From the NCBI RefSeq assembly GCF_030009775.1, contig NZ_JASCTH010000019.1, positions 62,001 through 126,000 of the forward strand: a stretch of DNA of 64,000 nucleotides, written 5' to 3'. Under the pieces are notes generated by a model. The model was not told the DNA's origin. It was given only the letters and a program-made list of their open reading frames with translations, and did not search any database. This DNA comes from Actinoplanes sandaracinus. Lineage in GTDB: Bacteria > Actinomycetota > Actinomycetes > Mycobacteriales > Micromonosporaceae. Position 1 is the stretch's first letter. Every line of letters starts with the position of its first letter. Shown one piece after another: positions 44,050-52,950 of the stretch. The position numbers and the translations under genes are program-made.

Positions 44050-44532
44050 GTGCCTATGGACGATGTCATCGATCAACCGCTCCGGGCGCAGTGGGAGTCG
44101 TTCCTCGACGAGCACCGCACCGCCCTAGCCGCCTCTCTGGACGGCCTGACCGAGGAACAGGCCCGGCGTCGGCTCGTGCCGTCCCGGACCACCCTGCTGG
44201 GCCTGGTCAAGCACGCTGCCTTCGTGGAGAAGGTGTGGTTCGACGAGGCGTTCACCGGCCGGCCGCGCAGCGAGATCGGCATCCCCGCCACACCGGACGA
44301 GTCGTTCGCCCTCGACGACACGGACACCGTCGACAGCGTCCGGGCCGCCTATGCGCAGACGTGCGCGGCGTCCCGGCAAGCCGCTTCGGCGTTCAGCCTG
44401 GACGACGTGGTGACCGGCAACCGGCGCGGGCCGCTGCCGCTGCGCTGGATCTACCTGCACGTGCTGCGGGAGCTGGCCCAGCACTGCGGCCACGCCGACA
44501 TCCTCCGCGAGCAGATCCTGGCGCGCTCATGA
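44050..44532 (+). CDS. DinB-like four-helix-bundle protein
   Basis: 160 residues from GTG 44050 (ATG 44056 also possible). Fits actinobacterial DinB/DUF664 proteins: LRAQWESFLDEHRTALAASLDGLTEEQARRR, LLGLVKHAAFVEKVWFDEAF, and YLHVLRELAQHCGHADILREQI. The three histidines of the metal site are seen in VKHA and LREL.QHCGHAD. Some relatives are thiol transferases such as mycothiol-dependent enzymes; the substrate here is unknown. Overlaps the racemase gene by 4 bp. Confidence 0.85.
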   Translation: MPMDDVIDQPLRAQWESFLDEHRTALAASLDGLTEEQARRRLVPSRTTLLGLVKHAAFVEKVWFDEAFTGRPRSEIGIPATPDESFALDDTDTVDSVRAAYAQTCAASRQAASAFSLDDVVTGNRRGPLPLRWIYLHVLRELAQHCGHADILREQILARS

Positions 44533-45248
44533 GACTGATCGGGCTTCTGGGCGGGATGAGCTGGCAGTCCACCGCCGAGTACTACCGCATCCTCAACGAC
44601 CTCACGCACGAGCGGCTGGGCGGCCTGCACTCGGCGCGGTGCGTGCTCTACTCGGTCGACTTCGCCGCCATCGAGACCATGCAGGCCGAGGGCCGGTGGG
44701 ACGAGGCGGGCGCCGTGCTGGGCGAGGCGGCGCGCGTGCTGGAGTCGGCCGGCGCCGACTTCGTGGTGCTGTGCACCAACACGATGCACAAGGTCGCCGA
44801 CGTGATCGAGGCGGCGGCCGGCATCCCGCTGCTGCACCTGGCGGACACCACCGCCGAGGCGGTCAAGCGGCGGGGCGTGACCACGGTGGGCCTGCTCGGC
44901 ACCCGGTTCACCATGTCGGAGGACTTCTATCGCGGCCGTCTCGCCGGGCACGGCCTCACGGTGCTCGTCCCCAGCCCCGAGGACCAGCGGCTCGTCAGCG
45001 ACATCGTCTACGACGAGTTGTGTCTCGGCGTCGTCCGCCCGGAGTCCCGCGACGCCTACCGCCGTGTCATCCGTGACCTGGTCGACGCGGGCGCGGAGGG
45101 TGTCATCTACGGCTGCACCGAGATCGAACTGCTGGTCGACGAGACCGACAGCAGCGTTCCGGTCTTTCCCACCACCCGCCTGCACTGCGAGGCGGCCATC
45201 GACCGGGCCCTGCTCCCCGGCACGCCCAGGGTTTCCGGCCTGCCCTGA
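44529..45248 (+). CDS. Aspartate/glutamate racemase family protein
   Basis: 239 residues, ATG inside an ATGA overlap with the DinB-like gene. IGLLGGMSWQSTAEYYRILN is the family start (YgeA/RacX-type). The two catalytic cysteines are in VVLCTNTMHK (about residue 83) and VIYGCTEIELL (about 197). It interconverts L- and D-amino acids without PLP. YgeA-type enzymes act on several amino acids, so aspartate specificity should not be assumed. D-amino acids could feed the cell wall. Confidence 0.9.
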   Translation: MRLIGLLGGMSWQSTAEYYRILNDLTHERLGGLHSARCVLYSVDFAAIETMQAEGRWDEAGAVLGEAARVLESAGADFVVLCTNTMHKVADVIEAAAGIPLLHLADTTAEAVKRRGVTTVGLLGTRFTMSEDFYRGRLAGHGLTVLVPSPEDQRLVSDIVYDELCLGVVRPESRDAYRRVIRDLVDAGAEGVIYGCTEIELLVDETDSSVPVFPTTRLHCEAAIDRALLPGTPRVSGLP

Positions 45249-45530
45249 CCCCGGGCGCCGGCTGGGCCGGCCGGCTCCTCGACCGGGTTCTACGCGCCGC
45301 ACCGCCTCGGCGGGACTGGTTCCGGCCCGTTCCGCCTGGCGCGCGCCACAAAGCGGCCGAACGGCTGGAGCCTAAGGAATGTCTCGTAACTCAATGCTGG
45401 CGTGGTCGCGTCGTGTTTTCAGGGCTCACGTCTACATATCCTGTGTCAGCTCGGGCCACCCGCGGCCGCGACGGTCATCCATGCCGCGGTAGCCCTCGGG
45501 CCGGGTCAACCCTTCCGTTACTGTGCCGGC

Positions 45531-46034
45531 ATGCCGTCAGAGCCGCCACCCGCACCGGAACCAGCCGCGGAGCAGCCCATCCAGCAGAAACTTGAGGCAC
45601 TAGCCGACTTGGTCAGGGAGGACCTAGGGGTTGCAGGCATGCCGATCGCTCCTGGGGGCTTCGTCGATTTCGTCGACGTGGGGGCGCGCGTGGAGGTCGA
45701 TCTTCTTGACGAAGATGTCCAAATCACGTGGCGGGTACACCATGCGTTGAGGGAGGTCGGTTCCCAGGACTACGCACGGTTGAAGCGGGGTAGTGCCGCT
45801 ATGCGTTTCTCGTCGGAGGTGGACGAGGCGATGCTCGATGCGATGCAGCGAGTCTTGACCGCGGCGGGCTACGTGGTCACCCGGCGCAGCCAAGGGTACG
45901 GCACCTTCCACTTGTCCGTCACAGAACGACCTACGGGCCCGTCTTGGCGTGACTGGCACGACCAGCAGTTCAGACGACGGAGTGCTATTCAGCACCGTTT
46001 ATTGACCATGCATCAGAAGCCGGGTGACCGTTGA
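45531..46034 (+). CDS. Passenger gene in IS5-type element, unknown function
   Basis: 167 residues from ATG 45531. An acidic, Pro-rich N-terminus (PSEPPPAPEPAAEQP) precedes a compact alpha/beta region with DFVDVGARVEVDLLDEDVQITWRV and a C-terminal YGTFHLSVTERP. No domain is recognised and there are no membrane segments. TACTGT ends 6 nt before the start, pointing to its own leaderless promoter. It lies between the element's left repeat and the transposase gene, in the same direction, so it moves with the element. Confidence 0.65.
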   Translation: MPSEPPPAPEPAAEQPIQQKLEALADLVREDLGVAGMPIAPGGFVDFVDVGARVEVDLLDEDVQITWRVHHALREVGSQDYARLKRGSAAMRFSSEVDEAMLDAMQRVLTAAGYVVTRRSQGYGTFHLSVTERPTGPSWRDWHDQQFRRRSAIQHRLLTMHQKPGDR

Positions 46035-46160
46035 CGGAGAGTCATAACGGACTCCAACGGAGTAGTACGGCTAAGCGGCGCCACGTAACCCGGTGAAGGT
46101 CCGGCTCGCACTCTCGGCAATCATCGATGGGTGCGGATTTTCCCAGCCTCCCGGCAAGAT

Positions 46161-46910
46161 ATGATCCACCCGTTCACTGGCTTGCAGCCGGCGCAGTTGC
46201 GTCGGCTGGTGCGCGTGGTCGCTCGCCGCGGCGGTGACGCCATCGCTGACGGGCGCCCGGGCCGGCCATGGGCCCTGGACTTGTCGGATCGGGTCCTGCT
46301 GGTAGCCGTGTACTGGCGTACAAACCTGACCATGCGTCAGATCGGTCCGCTGTTCGAGGTGTCGCACTCCGCGGCTCATAGGGTGATCGACACTGTCGGC
46401 CCGCTACTCGCGCTGGCCCCCGTACACCGCCGTCCGAAAGGCCAGGTCGCGATCGTCGACGGCACGCTGATCCCGACCCGGGGTCACCGTCTCGCCGCGC
46501 AGAGCAAGAACTACCGCTACTCGGCGAACCTGCAAGTCGCGATCGATGCGAACACCCGCCTGGTCATCGGTCTGGGCGATCCCCAGCCCGGCAACCGCAA
46601 CGGCACCATCGTCTATCGCAGCAGCGGCATCAATGAGCAACTGGCCGGCTGTGAAGTGATGGCCGACGGCGCCTACCGCGGCAACCCCGAAGTGATCATC
46701 CCGTACCGCAAACCCCGCGACGGCAGCGAACTCCCGCCCTGGAAGCAGGACTACAACAGCGGACACCGCAAGATCCGCGCCCGCGTCGAACACGCCCTGG
46801 CCCGCCTGAAGACCTACAAGATCCTGCGCGACTACCGCCGCGCAGGCTCCACCCTCGCGGTCACCGCGGCCGGAATCGCCCACCTGCACAACATCGCTCT
46901 GGCCGGCTGA
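46161..46910 (+). CDS. IS5-family DDE transposase
   Basis: 249 residues from ATG 46161 (a GTG at 46131 adds ten). The N-terminal HTH (LTMRQIGPLFEVSHSAAHRVIDTV) is followed by the RNase-H-like catalytic domain. Asp is in VAIVDGTLIPT, the second Asp in VMADGAYRGN and Glu in RARVEHALARLKTYKIL. YSANLQVAIDANTRLVIG is family-typical. No stop or frameshift is seen, so it may be active. It should act on the 14-bp inverted repeats bounding the element. Confidence 0.9.
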   Translation: MIHPFTGLQPAQLRRLVRVVARRGGDAIADGRPGRPWALDLSDRVLLVAVYWRTNLTMRQIGPLFEVSHSAAHRVIDTVGPLLALAPVHRRPKGQVAIVDGTLIPTRGHRLAAQSKNYRYSANLQVAIDANTRLVIGLGDPQPGNRNGTIVYRSSGINEQLAGCEVMADGAYRGNPEVIIPYRKPRDGSELPPWKQDYNSGHRKIRARVEHALARLKTYKILRDYRRAGSTLAVTAAGIAHLHNIALAG

Positions 46911-47100
46911 CCTCACAGCCGTTGCCAGGCAACGCTTGTTCCGAGTTACGAGACATCTTTTAGGGGAAGACCGAGCGGCGAGGCGTCCGAAGTGGTGCGG
47001 TCAGCAGGTACGGACTCCATCCCTGACGAGGTGATCCGCATGAGGAGAACGCCGGCGCCGACGGCTTTCCGAGTCAGCCTGACGGCCCGAGTGACGGTCG

Positions 47101-47538
47101 GGACCGGCGCCACCGCGTGCCGGCCATCGTTGCGCCCGTCCCGCCCACGGTGGAGTTCCCTCTCATCGGTGGCTGCACCGGGTTAGCACCTACCGGCGGC
47201 GGCCCATTCGCCTTCGATTCGTCCGGCGCGTGGGTGGCGACCATTTTGTGAGCGGCGCGACTCCATGGGTTCGATCTCAAGCGGATCATTGTTTTCACGT
47301 CGGGAACATCGGGAGCACAGCGAGCGGACCGACCTTTCGGCGAGATCGGTGATTGGCCATTCGCGTGTGGCGGGACTCTCGCCGCGTTCGTCGGCGGTGT
47401 TCTAGCCGACATGGTGATCACCGTGCCCTCCTCGGCGGCGGCCGGCCACACGGCCGCGACGTCGCCGGCCACAGCACAGTCGGTGTCCTCGACCTCACGA
47501 GTGTCAGGGACTACACCATCACCATCTGGGACAAATGA
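47101..47538 (+). pseudogene. Possible decayed beta-propeller coding remnant
   Basis: One frame reads FAFDSSGAWVATIL then a stop, then HGFDLKRIIVF, GDWPFACGGTLAAFVGG and ADMVITVP. A shifted frame ends GHSTVGVLDLTSVRDYTITIWDK and a stop at 47536-47538. These pieces resemble WD40/propeller strands but need at least one stop and one frameshift to join. It lies just right of the IS5-type element. The call is tentative. Confidence 0.3.
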
Positions 47539-47660
47539 CCGGCGGAGGTCATCGCCGTGCTTCCGCCCCGGTCGACGTCGCCCCGGGTGCGCCGACACGC
47601 ACCCGCGAGGGGTCGCTGGTGACCGCGCCCAGCCGAACCGGAGAACGGGGAAGGCGGGCG

Positions 47661-48578
47661 CTAGAGCGTCATGTGCAGGCGGATCGTGGTGCCGGAAGCG
47701 GTGGTGTGGATGCGGACCAGGTCGCAGAGATGGTGCGCCAGCAGCAGGCCACGGCCGCCCTCGATGTGAGCCGGCGCCGGGATGCGGCCGGCCAGCGGAT
47801 CGGCGAGGTGCCCGTGGTCGTCGATCTGGCAGACCAGGGTCCCCGGCTCCGTCCACATGGCCATCACTCCGCCGCCCGGAGTGTGCACGATGGTGTTCTC
47901 CGCGAGCTCGTTGGCGGCGGTGATCAGGTCGTCGGCCCGGGCCTCGGGCAGGCCAGCCCGGGCCGCGGACTCGGCGACGAACCGGCGGACCCGGCCCAGG
48001 TCGGTCGCTTCCGAGTACGGCTGGCGCGCCGCCCCCGCCGGCACCGCGGGCAGCGGCTGATTGAACTGTGCCGCGGTGATGATCGGGTCGACGTAGGCCG
48101 GGCTGTCCTGCCGGCCGCCGTCGACGATCATCACCGGGTGGGTCTGCCAGGCGTCCCGCACGGCGGCCGCGTCGAGGCGACCGGCGTCGTACGGGCACAG
48201 GATGGCCGCGTCACGCCCGGTGAACACCGCGTTGATCAGGGCTTCGTGCTGGGCGCAGGCCGGATATTCGACCGCTGACCGGCCCGGCCAGATCGGCTCG
48301 CCGATGATCGACACTCGGCGGCCCGCGTGCGTGGCGGCGAACGCCAGCAGCACACCCGGGATGATCCGGCCGGGGTTCCGCCCGGCCACCGTCATGTCCG
48401 CGAAATCGACCGAGGCGGCCACGTCCGACAGGGAGTCCCGCAGGGCGGTGAGGTTGGGCCCGGGAACAGCGACCAGGACGGCGTCACCGGCCGCCACGGC
48501 GCCCCGGACGAACTTGGTCGTCGCGGTCAGATAGTCCTCGACACCCTCGTAGAGGAGCCCGGGATGGTCGAAACTCAT
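47661..48578 (-). CDS. MEDS domain / RsbW-like ATPase protein (anti-sigma type)
   Basis: 305 residues. Residues 1-165 form a MEDS (DcmR-type sensory) domain: FDHPGLLYEGVEDYLTAT ... SIIGEPIWPGRSAVEY ... ILCPYDAG. Residues ~185-305 are a GHKL ATPase with N box ITAANELAENTIVHT, G1 IDDHGHLADP and G2 GGRGLLLAHHLCDLV, the RsbW/SpoIIAB type. Such kinases bind and inhibit sigma factors or phosphorylate STAS antagonists. It overlaps the MEDS-STAS gene upstream (ATGA), which encodes the natural antagonist. Confidence 0.87.
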   Translation of the reverse strand: MSFDHPGLLYEGVEDYLTATTKFVRGAVAAGDAVLVAVPGPNLTALRDSLSDVAASVDFADMTVAGRNPGRIIPGVLLAFAATHAGRRVSIIGEPIWPGRSAVEYPACAQHEALINAVFTGRDAAILCPYDAGRLDAAAVRDAWQTHPVMIVDGGRQDSPAYVDPIITAAQFNQPLPAVPAGAARQPYSEATDLGRVRRFVAESAARAGLPEARADDLITAANELAENTIVHTPGGGVMAMWTEPGTLVCQIDDHGHLADPLAGRIPAPAHIEGGRGLLLAHHLCDLVRIHTTASGTTIRLHMTL

Positions 48579-49435
48579 GCGGCCTCCACCGTGAGACCGG
48601 CGACCGCGTCGGCGCCGTGAAAGGCGAGCAGTCGCCGCAGACTGGGTGAGGAGCCGGTCACCCGCACGCGCGAGGCGCCGGCGGCCGCCATCAGGATCCG
48701 CATGGCGGCGGCGTCGGCGAACGCCAGCTCCGAGACGTCGACCGTCAGGGGCCGCCCGTCCGCGGGGGTGTCGTCGGCCAGCCGCTCCAGCACCGCCCGC
48801 AGGGCCTGCCGGTTGGACAGGTCCGCCTCGCCCCGCAGCCGCACACCGGGCGGGTCGAAGGTCCGGATGAACCGCAGGGCGGGGTCCTCCTCCGGGTCGG
48901 CGCCGGGCTCCACCGAGGCCGGATGCGCCCGGTTCACCCGCTCCATGTCGATGGCGCTGAACAGGCGCCGGTCGTAGACGCAGATCGCCATCGCGCCCCC
49001 GTCGGCGAACACCCGGTTCACATTCGCCTCGTACCAGGCCAGATCGTCGGCGCCGGGGACCGGCCGGGCCGCCCACGACATGTCACCGATCGCCCGCAGG
49101 CCGCGGTAGCCGTCGGCCTGGGCCCGGCCGGCCTCGGTGCGCCAGCCCGCCATCGTCACCTCAGGATCGAAGGTCCCGGACGCCAGATAGGCCTGCTCGG
49201 GTGTCGCCATCACCAGCTGGCCACGAGCCAGTGCCGGGTGCGCGTTCACGCCTGCGGCGACCAGGTCGCCGGCGAGCCCGTCCGGATCGGGACCGAGGTA
49301 GAGAATCCGGTCGCTCTCGCGAAGGCCGGCGCTGATGTATGTCGCCAGACAGCGGACCCTGGTCTCATCGTCGCCGATGACGACGCAGGCATGATCGCCA
49401 GGGCGAAGACGATCGAGCATCCCCGCCTCGATCAT
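48575..49435 (-). CDS. MEDS domain / STAS domain protein (anti-sigma antagonist type)
   Basis: 286 residues from ATG 49435 with GGGGGAG upstream. A MEDS domain (about 1-170; LRPGDHACVVIGDDETRVRCLATYISAGLRESDRILYLG) is followed by a STAS domain (about 190-286; LRGEADLSNRQALRAVLERL ... LTVDVSELAFADAAAMRILM). In SpoIIAA-like proteins the D-S-S-G segment holds the phosphorylated Ser; here the corresponding ADAAAM has no Ser, so switching may not use phosphorylation. Pairs with the MEDS-ATPase protein downstream. Confidence 0.87.
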   Translation of the reverse strand: MIEAGMLDRLRPGDHACVVIGDDETRVRCLATYISAGLRESDRILYLGPDPDGLAGDLVAAGVNAHPALARGQLVMATPEQAYLASGTFDPEVTMAGWRTEAGRAQADGYRGLRAIGDMSWAARPVPGADDLAWYEANVNRVFADGGAMAICVYDRRLFSAIDMERVNRAHPASVEPGADPEEDPALRFIRTFDPPGVRLRGEADLSNRQALRAVLERLADDTPADGRPLTVDVSELAFADAAAMRILMAAAGASRVRVTGSSPSLRRLLAFHGADAVAGLTVEAA

Positions 49436-49475
49436 GACCACTCCCCCGGCTTGCCGCTGTGCACGTCCCGGCATT

Positions 49476-50951
49476 CTATCCGCCCTCATCCAGCGGCACA
49501 TCCGGCCGGATGTCCGGCCCCGGAAGGGTGAAGACGAACCCGGCGCCGCCGTCGTGGGACGTGTCGAGGCGGATGGTCCCGCCATGGTGTTCGACGACCC
49601 GCTTGCAGATGGCCAGGCCGATGCCGGTGCCGGTGTACTGCTCCCGGCCGTGCAGCCGCTGGAAGATCACGAAGATCTTCTCGGCGAACTGCGGGTCGAT
49701 GCCGATGCCGTTGTCCCGGACCGTGAAGGTCCACAGCTCACCCTCGGACGTGGCGGTGACGGTCACGTGCGGCTGCCGGTCGGGGTGGCGGAACTTGACG
49801 GCGTTGGAGAACAGGTTCTGCCACAGCATCATCAGCAGCGTCGGATCTCCGGGCACGGTCGGCAGCTCCGGACAGTCGATGCCCGCCCCGTTCTGCTCGA
49901 TCGTCAACGCGGCGGCCTGTTCCACGATCTCGTTCAGGTCGACCGGCCGGCGACCGTCGTAGACCCGCCCGATCCGGGAGAACGTGAGCAGGTCGTTGAT
50001 CAGCCGCTGCATCCGGGTGGCGCCGTCCACGGCGAAGGAGATGTACTGCTGGGCCCGGTCGTCGAGGGAATCCGCGTACCGGCGCTGGAGCATCTGGCAG
50101 AACGACGCCACCTTGCGCAGCGGCTCCTGCAGGTCATGCGAGGCGACGTAGGCGAACTGCTCCAGGTCGGCGTTGGAACGGGCCAGCGCGTCCCGGGCCT
50201 CACCGGTGGCGACGAGCACCTCGACCAGGCGGCCACGCATCGCCTCGACGTCCCGGCCGACCGCGGCGATGTCGGCCGGGCCGCCCGGGACCAGCGGGCG
50301 GTCGAAGTCGCCGGCGGCCACGGTCCGCGCCGCGGCGCCGAGCCGCCCGAGCGGGCGCACCACCACGACCCGTAGCAGAACGGCGATCGCGGCGACCGCC
50401 ACCAGCAGCAGGACGGCCAGTCCGATGAAGACGGCGTTACGCACCTGCCGGGAACTGTCGAGCGCCGCCCGTCCCCGCGCCCGCTCCTCGACGAGCAACG
50501 CGTCGAGAGCGGTCACCTGCTCCCGGACCCCGGCGAAAGAGTCGGCGCCGGTGTCGACGGCGGGCTCCGCGGTGTCCCGCTGCCACTGCGCGGCCTGCCG
50601 CTCCACCCGGTCGAGCGCGGCGAGCAGATCCTGTTCCTCCGCGAGCAGGGAACGAATCCGGCCGGCCGCGTCCCGCTCGGCGGCGACACCCTGCCGGTAC
50701 GGCTCCAGCAGCTCGGCCCGCCCGCTGAGCGAGAAGGCCCGCACGCCGGACGCCTGGTCGCGCAGCGCCGCGTCGAGTTCCACCACCGCGGTCCGGGCAG
50801 GCGAGATGCGGTCGCTCAGCCGGTTCGACACCGCTGTCGTGTCGGCCAGCACACTGGCGCCCAGCACGCTCCCGGCCACGATCAGCAGCACCATCGTCGC
50901 CAGCACGGAAGCGAACCACGCCTGGGTGGTCCATCGGGTCGCCGATGTCAC
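49476..50951 (-). CDS. CHASE3-HAMP sensor histidine kinase
   Basis: 491 residues from GTG 50951. TM1 about 10-32, an all-helical CHASE3-type sensor region about 35-180 (DAALRDQASGVRAFSLSGRAELL), TM2 about 183-205, HAMP about 206-260. Then HisKA with EQFAYVASHDLQEPLRKVASF (phospho-acceptor His) and HATPase_c with LWQNLFSNAVKF, VRDNGIGIDP and GTGIGLAICKRVVEHHGG. Phytochrome-like HDLQEPL kinases often phosphorylate single-domain regulators. No response regulator is adjacent; the MEDS proteins downstream are the candidate outputs. Overlaps the acetyltransferase gene by 4 bp. Confidence 0.9.
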   Translation of the reverse strand: MTSATRWTTQAWFASVLATMVLLIVAGSVLGASVLADTTAVSNRLSDRISPARTAVVELDAALRDQASGVRAFSLSGRAELLEPYRQGVAAERDAAGRIRSLLAEEQDLLAALDRVERQAAQWQRDTAEPAVDTGADSFAGVREQVTALDALLVEERARGRAALDSSRQVRNAVFIGLAVLLLVAVAAIAVLLRVVVVRPLGRLGAAARTVAAGDFDRPLVPGGPADIAAVGRDVEAMRGRLVEVLVATGEARDALARSNADLEQFAYVASHDLQEPLRKVASFCQMLQRRYADSLDDRAQQYISFAVDGATRMQRLINDLLTFSRIGRVYDGRRPVDLNEIVEQAAALTIEQNGAGIDCPELPTVPGDPTLLMMLWQNLFSNAVKFRHPDRQPHVTVTATSEGELWTFTVRDNGIGIDPQFAEKIFVIFQRLHGREQYTGTGIGLAICKRVVEHHGGTIRLDTSHDGGAGFVFTLPGPDIRPDVPLDEGG

Positions 50952-51688
50952 AGGGGCACCGTACGCGATGCCGAAACCCGGTAGTGGTAGCCGTGCGAGT
51001 GGGTGAAGCCGGCCTTCCCGTAGAGCCGCCGCGCCCCCTCGTTGTCCGCCTCCACCTGCAGATACATCAGATCCGCACGATGGGTGACCGACCACTCCGC
51101 GCCGGCCCGCAGGATCGCGGCGGCGAATCCCCGGCGCCGGAACCGCGGCTCGGTGGCCATGCAGTACACCCCGGTGAGCCCGTCTCCCGCGACGAACAGC
51201 CCGAGGGCGGCGGTCCGGCCGTCCACGGTGACCGACGCGTACCCGGTGGGCAGCCGCATCCGGGCGAGGACGAGATCGCTGACCGCCAGGTTCGCGTAGG
51301 CGTCGCGCCATCCCGGCGTCAGCCCGGCGGTGATCTCGACGGCCGGCCCGGCCGGCGCCCGGGACACGACCTCGGCGGCCGGGGCGGTCAGCACCAGTGT
51401 CGGCGCCTCGTGCCGGTAGCCCCGCGCCGCCAGCGCCGCGTCCAGCGCGGTGTGCTGCCCTGCCGGGCTGATCTGCACGGTCACCGGAAGGTCACGACCG
51501 GCATAGAACGCCTCGACAGCGTCGATCGTCTCCTCGGGCCGCGTGTCCGGTGCGGGTGGCAACGCGGAGTTGTTGCGGCGCTTGGTGACACCCGGCGTGT
51601 GCCGCAGCAGCCAGCCCCCGGCCTGCTCAGTGTGGGCGGACGGCCACGCGGTGACCGCGTGGCGCTCGACCTTCGCGACGCTCGTCAT
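50948..51688 (-). CDS. GNAT-family N-acetyltransferase
   Basis: 246 residues. The C-terminal half has the GNAT core: GVYCMATEPRFRRRGFAAAIL is the acetyl-CoA pyrophosphate loop (R-x-x-G-x-A variant), followed by LQVEADNEGARRLYGKAGFTHSHGYHYR. The N-terminal half (HTEQAGGWLLRHTPGVTKRRNNSALP) is typical of actinobacterial two-lobed GNATs. Substrate unknown. It starts the leftward operon that continues into the kinase and the MEDS genes; its link to signalling may only be positional. Confidence 0.87.
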   Translation of the reverse strand: MTSVAKVERHAVTAWPSAHTEQAGGWLLRHTPGVTKRRNNSALPPAPDTRPEETIDAVEAFYAGRDLPVTVQISPAGQHTALDAALAARGYRHEAPTLVLTAPAAEVVSRAPAGPAVEITAGLTPGWRDAYANLAVSDLVLARMRLPTGYASVTVDGRTAALGLFVAGDGLTGVYCMATEPRFRRRGFAAAILRAGAEWSVTHRADLMYLQVEADNEGARRLYGKAGFTHSHGYHYRVSASRTVPL

Positions 51689-51748
51689 GATCGACGATCT
51701 TATGGGTCAGCGTCCGTGCCGCTTCCGGGCGTCGGCTACCTTGAGCCC

Positions 51749-52513
51749 GTGCCGCAGGTCGACGACTCCCCCGATGCGCTGCCCGCCTGGCTCCTGTGGC
51801 CGGTCCGGGCGATCGCGGTCGTCGTCGTCCTCCCGTTCCGGCTCGCCGGCGCCGCCCTCACCGCCGCCGGCCGGTTCCTGAGCCGCTATCTGGTCACCCC
51901 GCTCGCCTGGCTCTGCCACCACGTCATCGTGATTCCCGCCGCCTGGCTGTGGCAGCACCTGGTGGTCATCCCAGCGACCTGGGCGTGGCACCACCTCGTG
52001 GTCGTCCCGCTGGCCTGGCTGTGGCGCACCCTGCTGCTGCCGTCCGCTCGCCTGCTCGGCAGGGTACTGGTCAAGGTGACCGGCTGGATGGTGGCGATCC
52101 CGGTCATCCTGATCGGCGTACCCGTGATGTGGCTCGGGGAGCACGCGCTGGTCCCCGGAGCGCGCCTGTTCCACCGCTGGATCCTGCGCCCGCTCGGCCT
52201 CGCGATCGCCGCCACCGCCGGATTCCTCTGGACCCGGCTCCTCGTCCCCGCCGCCCGGGCGATCACCTGGTTCCTCCGGCTCGGCTGGGAGGGCACGTCC
52301 TGGCTGTTCCGGCAGCTCTACCGCTACCTGCTGCGCCCCATCGGCCTCGCCGCCGCGTTCGTGTGGCGTCACACCTTCGGCGCCCTCTTGCGAGCGCTCG
52401 CCCACGTCTGGCGCACGCTCGTCACCCCGGCCGGCCGCTGGATCCGCGACGAGATCCTCCGCCCGGCGGGCGCCGCTGTCCGGTCCGTGCTCGCTTCCCT
52501 CGGCCTCCGATAA
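51749..52513 (+). CDS. Trp/His-rich membrane-associated protein, unknown function
   Basis: 254 residues from GTG 51749. After helix LLWPVRAIAVVVVLPFRLAG comes a quasi-repeat of about 14 residues with W-L-W/H-H pattern (TPLAWLCHHVIVIPAAWLWQHLVVIPATWAWHHLVVVPLAWLWRTL), then two more hydrophobic stretches (VAIPVILIGVPVMWL and LGLAIAATAGFLW) and further aromatic helices with many Arg. I do not recognise a family. The amphipathic aromatic repeats suggest an interfacial or membrane-embedded array. TACCTT ends 6 nt before the GTG and there is no Shine-Dalgarno. Confidence 0.65.
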   Translation: MPQVDDSPDALPAWLLWPVRAIAVVVVLPFRLAGAALTAAGRFLSRYLVTPLAWLCHHVIVIPAAWLWQHLVVIPATWAWHHLVVVPLAWLWRTLLLPSARLLGRVLVKVTGWMVAIPVILIGVPVMWLGEHALVPGARLFHRWILRPLGLAIAATAGFLWTRLLVPAARAITWFLRLGWEGTSWLFRQLYRYLLRPIGLAAAFVWRHTFGALLRALAHVWRTLVTPAGRWIRDEILRPAGAAVRSVLASLGLR

Positions 52514-52950
52514 ACGCGCATCCGGTACGCATAACCACCCTTCCCCACCGCACCGGCCCCGCCCCGGGCTACCCCGCGACGGGGCTGCCGGGCACGGCCG
52601 CCACGCGCGTTTCGGGCTGAGGCGGCTGGTCACCGTGCACCCGCGACGGCCCGCCCACGACCGTGCCGAGCCGGCTACCGGCACCCATGACCGGCCCGAA
52701 GCGTCCACCACCGATCGGCCGTTCCTCCGGCCGGCCGACACCCCGGCCAGGCGCATTTTCCCGGCCAGCCGCCGCCCGGGCCAGCCGCCGTGCACGCGCG
52801 GGTGACCTCTCCTATCGGCCGGGGACGTGCGGTGAGGCGTGCGGACAGCGCGCTGATGGACGGGCCTGGGATGGGGAGCACTGCACAGCAGACGCCCGGC
52901 TCGTACCTATCTTTGCGAGCCTCCCGAGCGGGTGGCATGGGGAGGAAGCC
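52514..52950. other. Intergenic region
   Basis: No supported gene. The frames here are Pro/Arg-rich without a start context or recognisable domain. The only clear element is the GGAGGAAG ribosome binding site just before the small membrane-protein gene at 52951. Confidence 0.5.

Larger units (their letters stand above)
45375..46960 (+). mobile_element. IS5-type insertion element with a passenger gene
   Basis: Perfect 14-bp inverted repeats, ATGTCTCGTAACTC at 45379-45392 and its reverse complement at 46943-46956, bound a ~1.58-kb unit. TA dinucleotides flank it at 45373-45374 and 46961-46962, so a TA target duplication is possible but not proved. Inside are a hypothetical gene (45531-46034) and an intact DDE transposase (46161-46910). 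One-gene IS5-type elements are usually about 0.85-1.3 kb, so the extra gene is cargo. Confidence 0.82.

Noticed and set aside
47074..47600. Minus-strand frame continuing past the MEDS/RsbW gene region
   Set aside because: Its translation is Pro/Arg-rich antisense of the decayed propeller-like region, with no domain.
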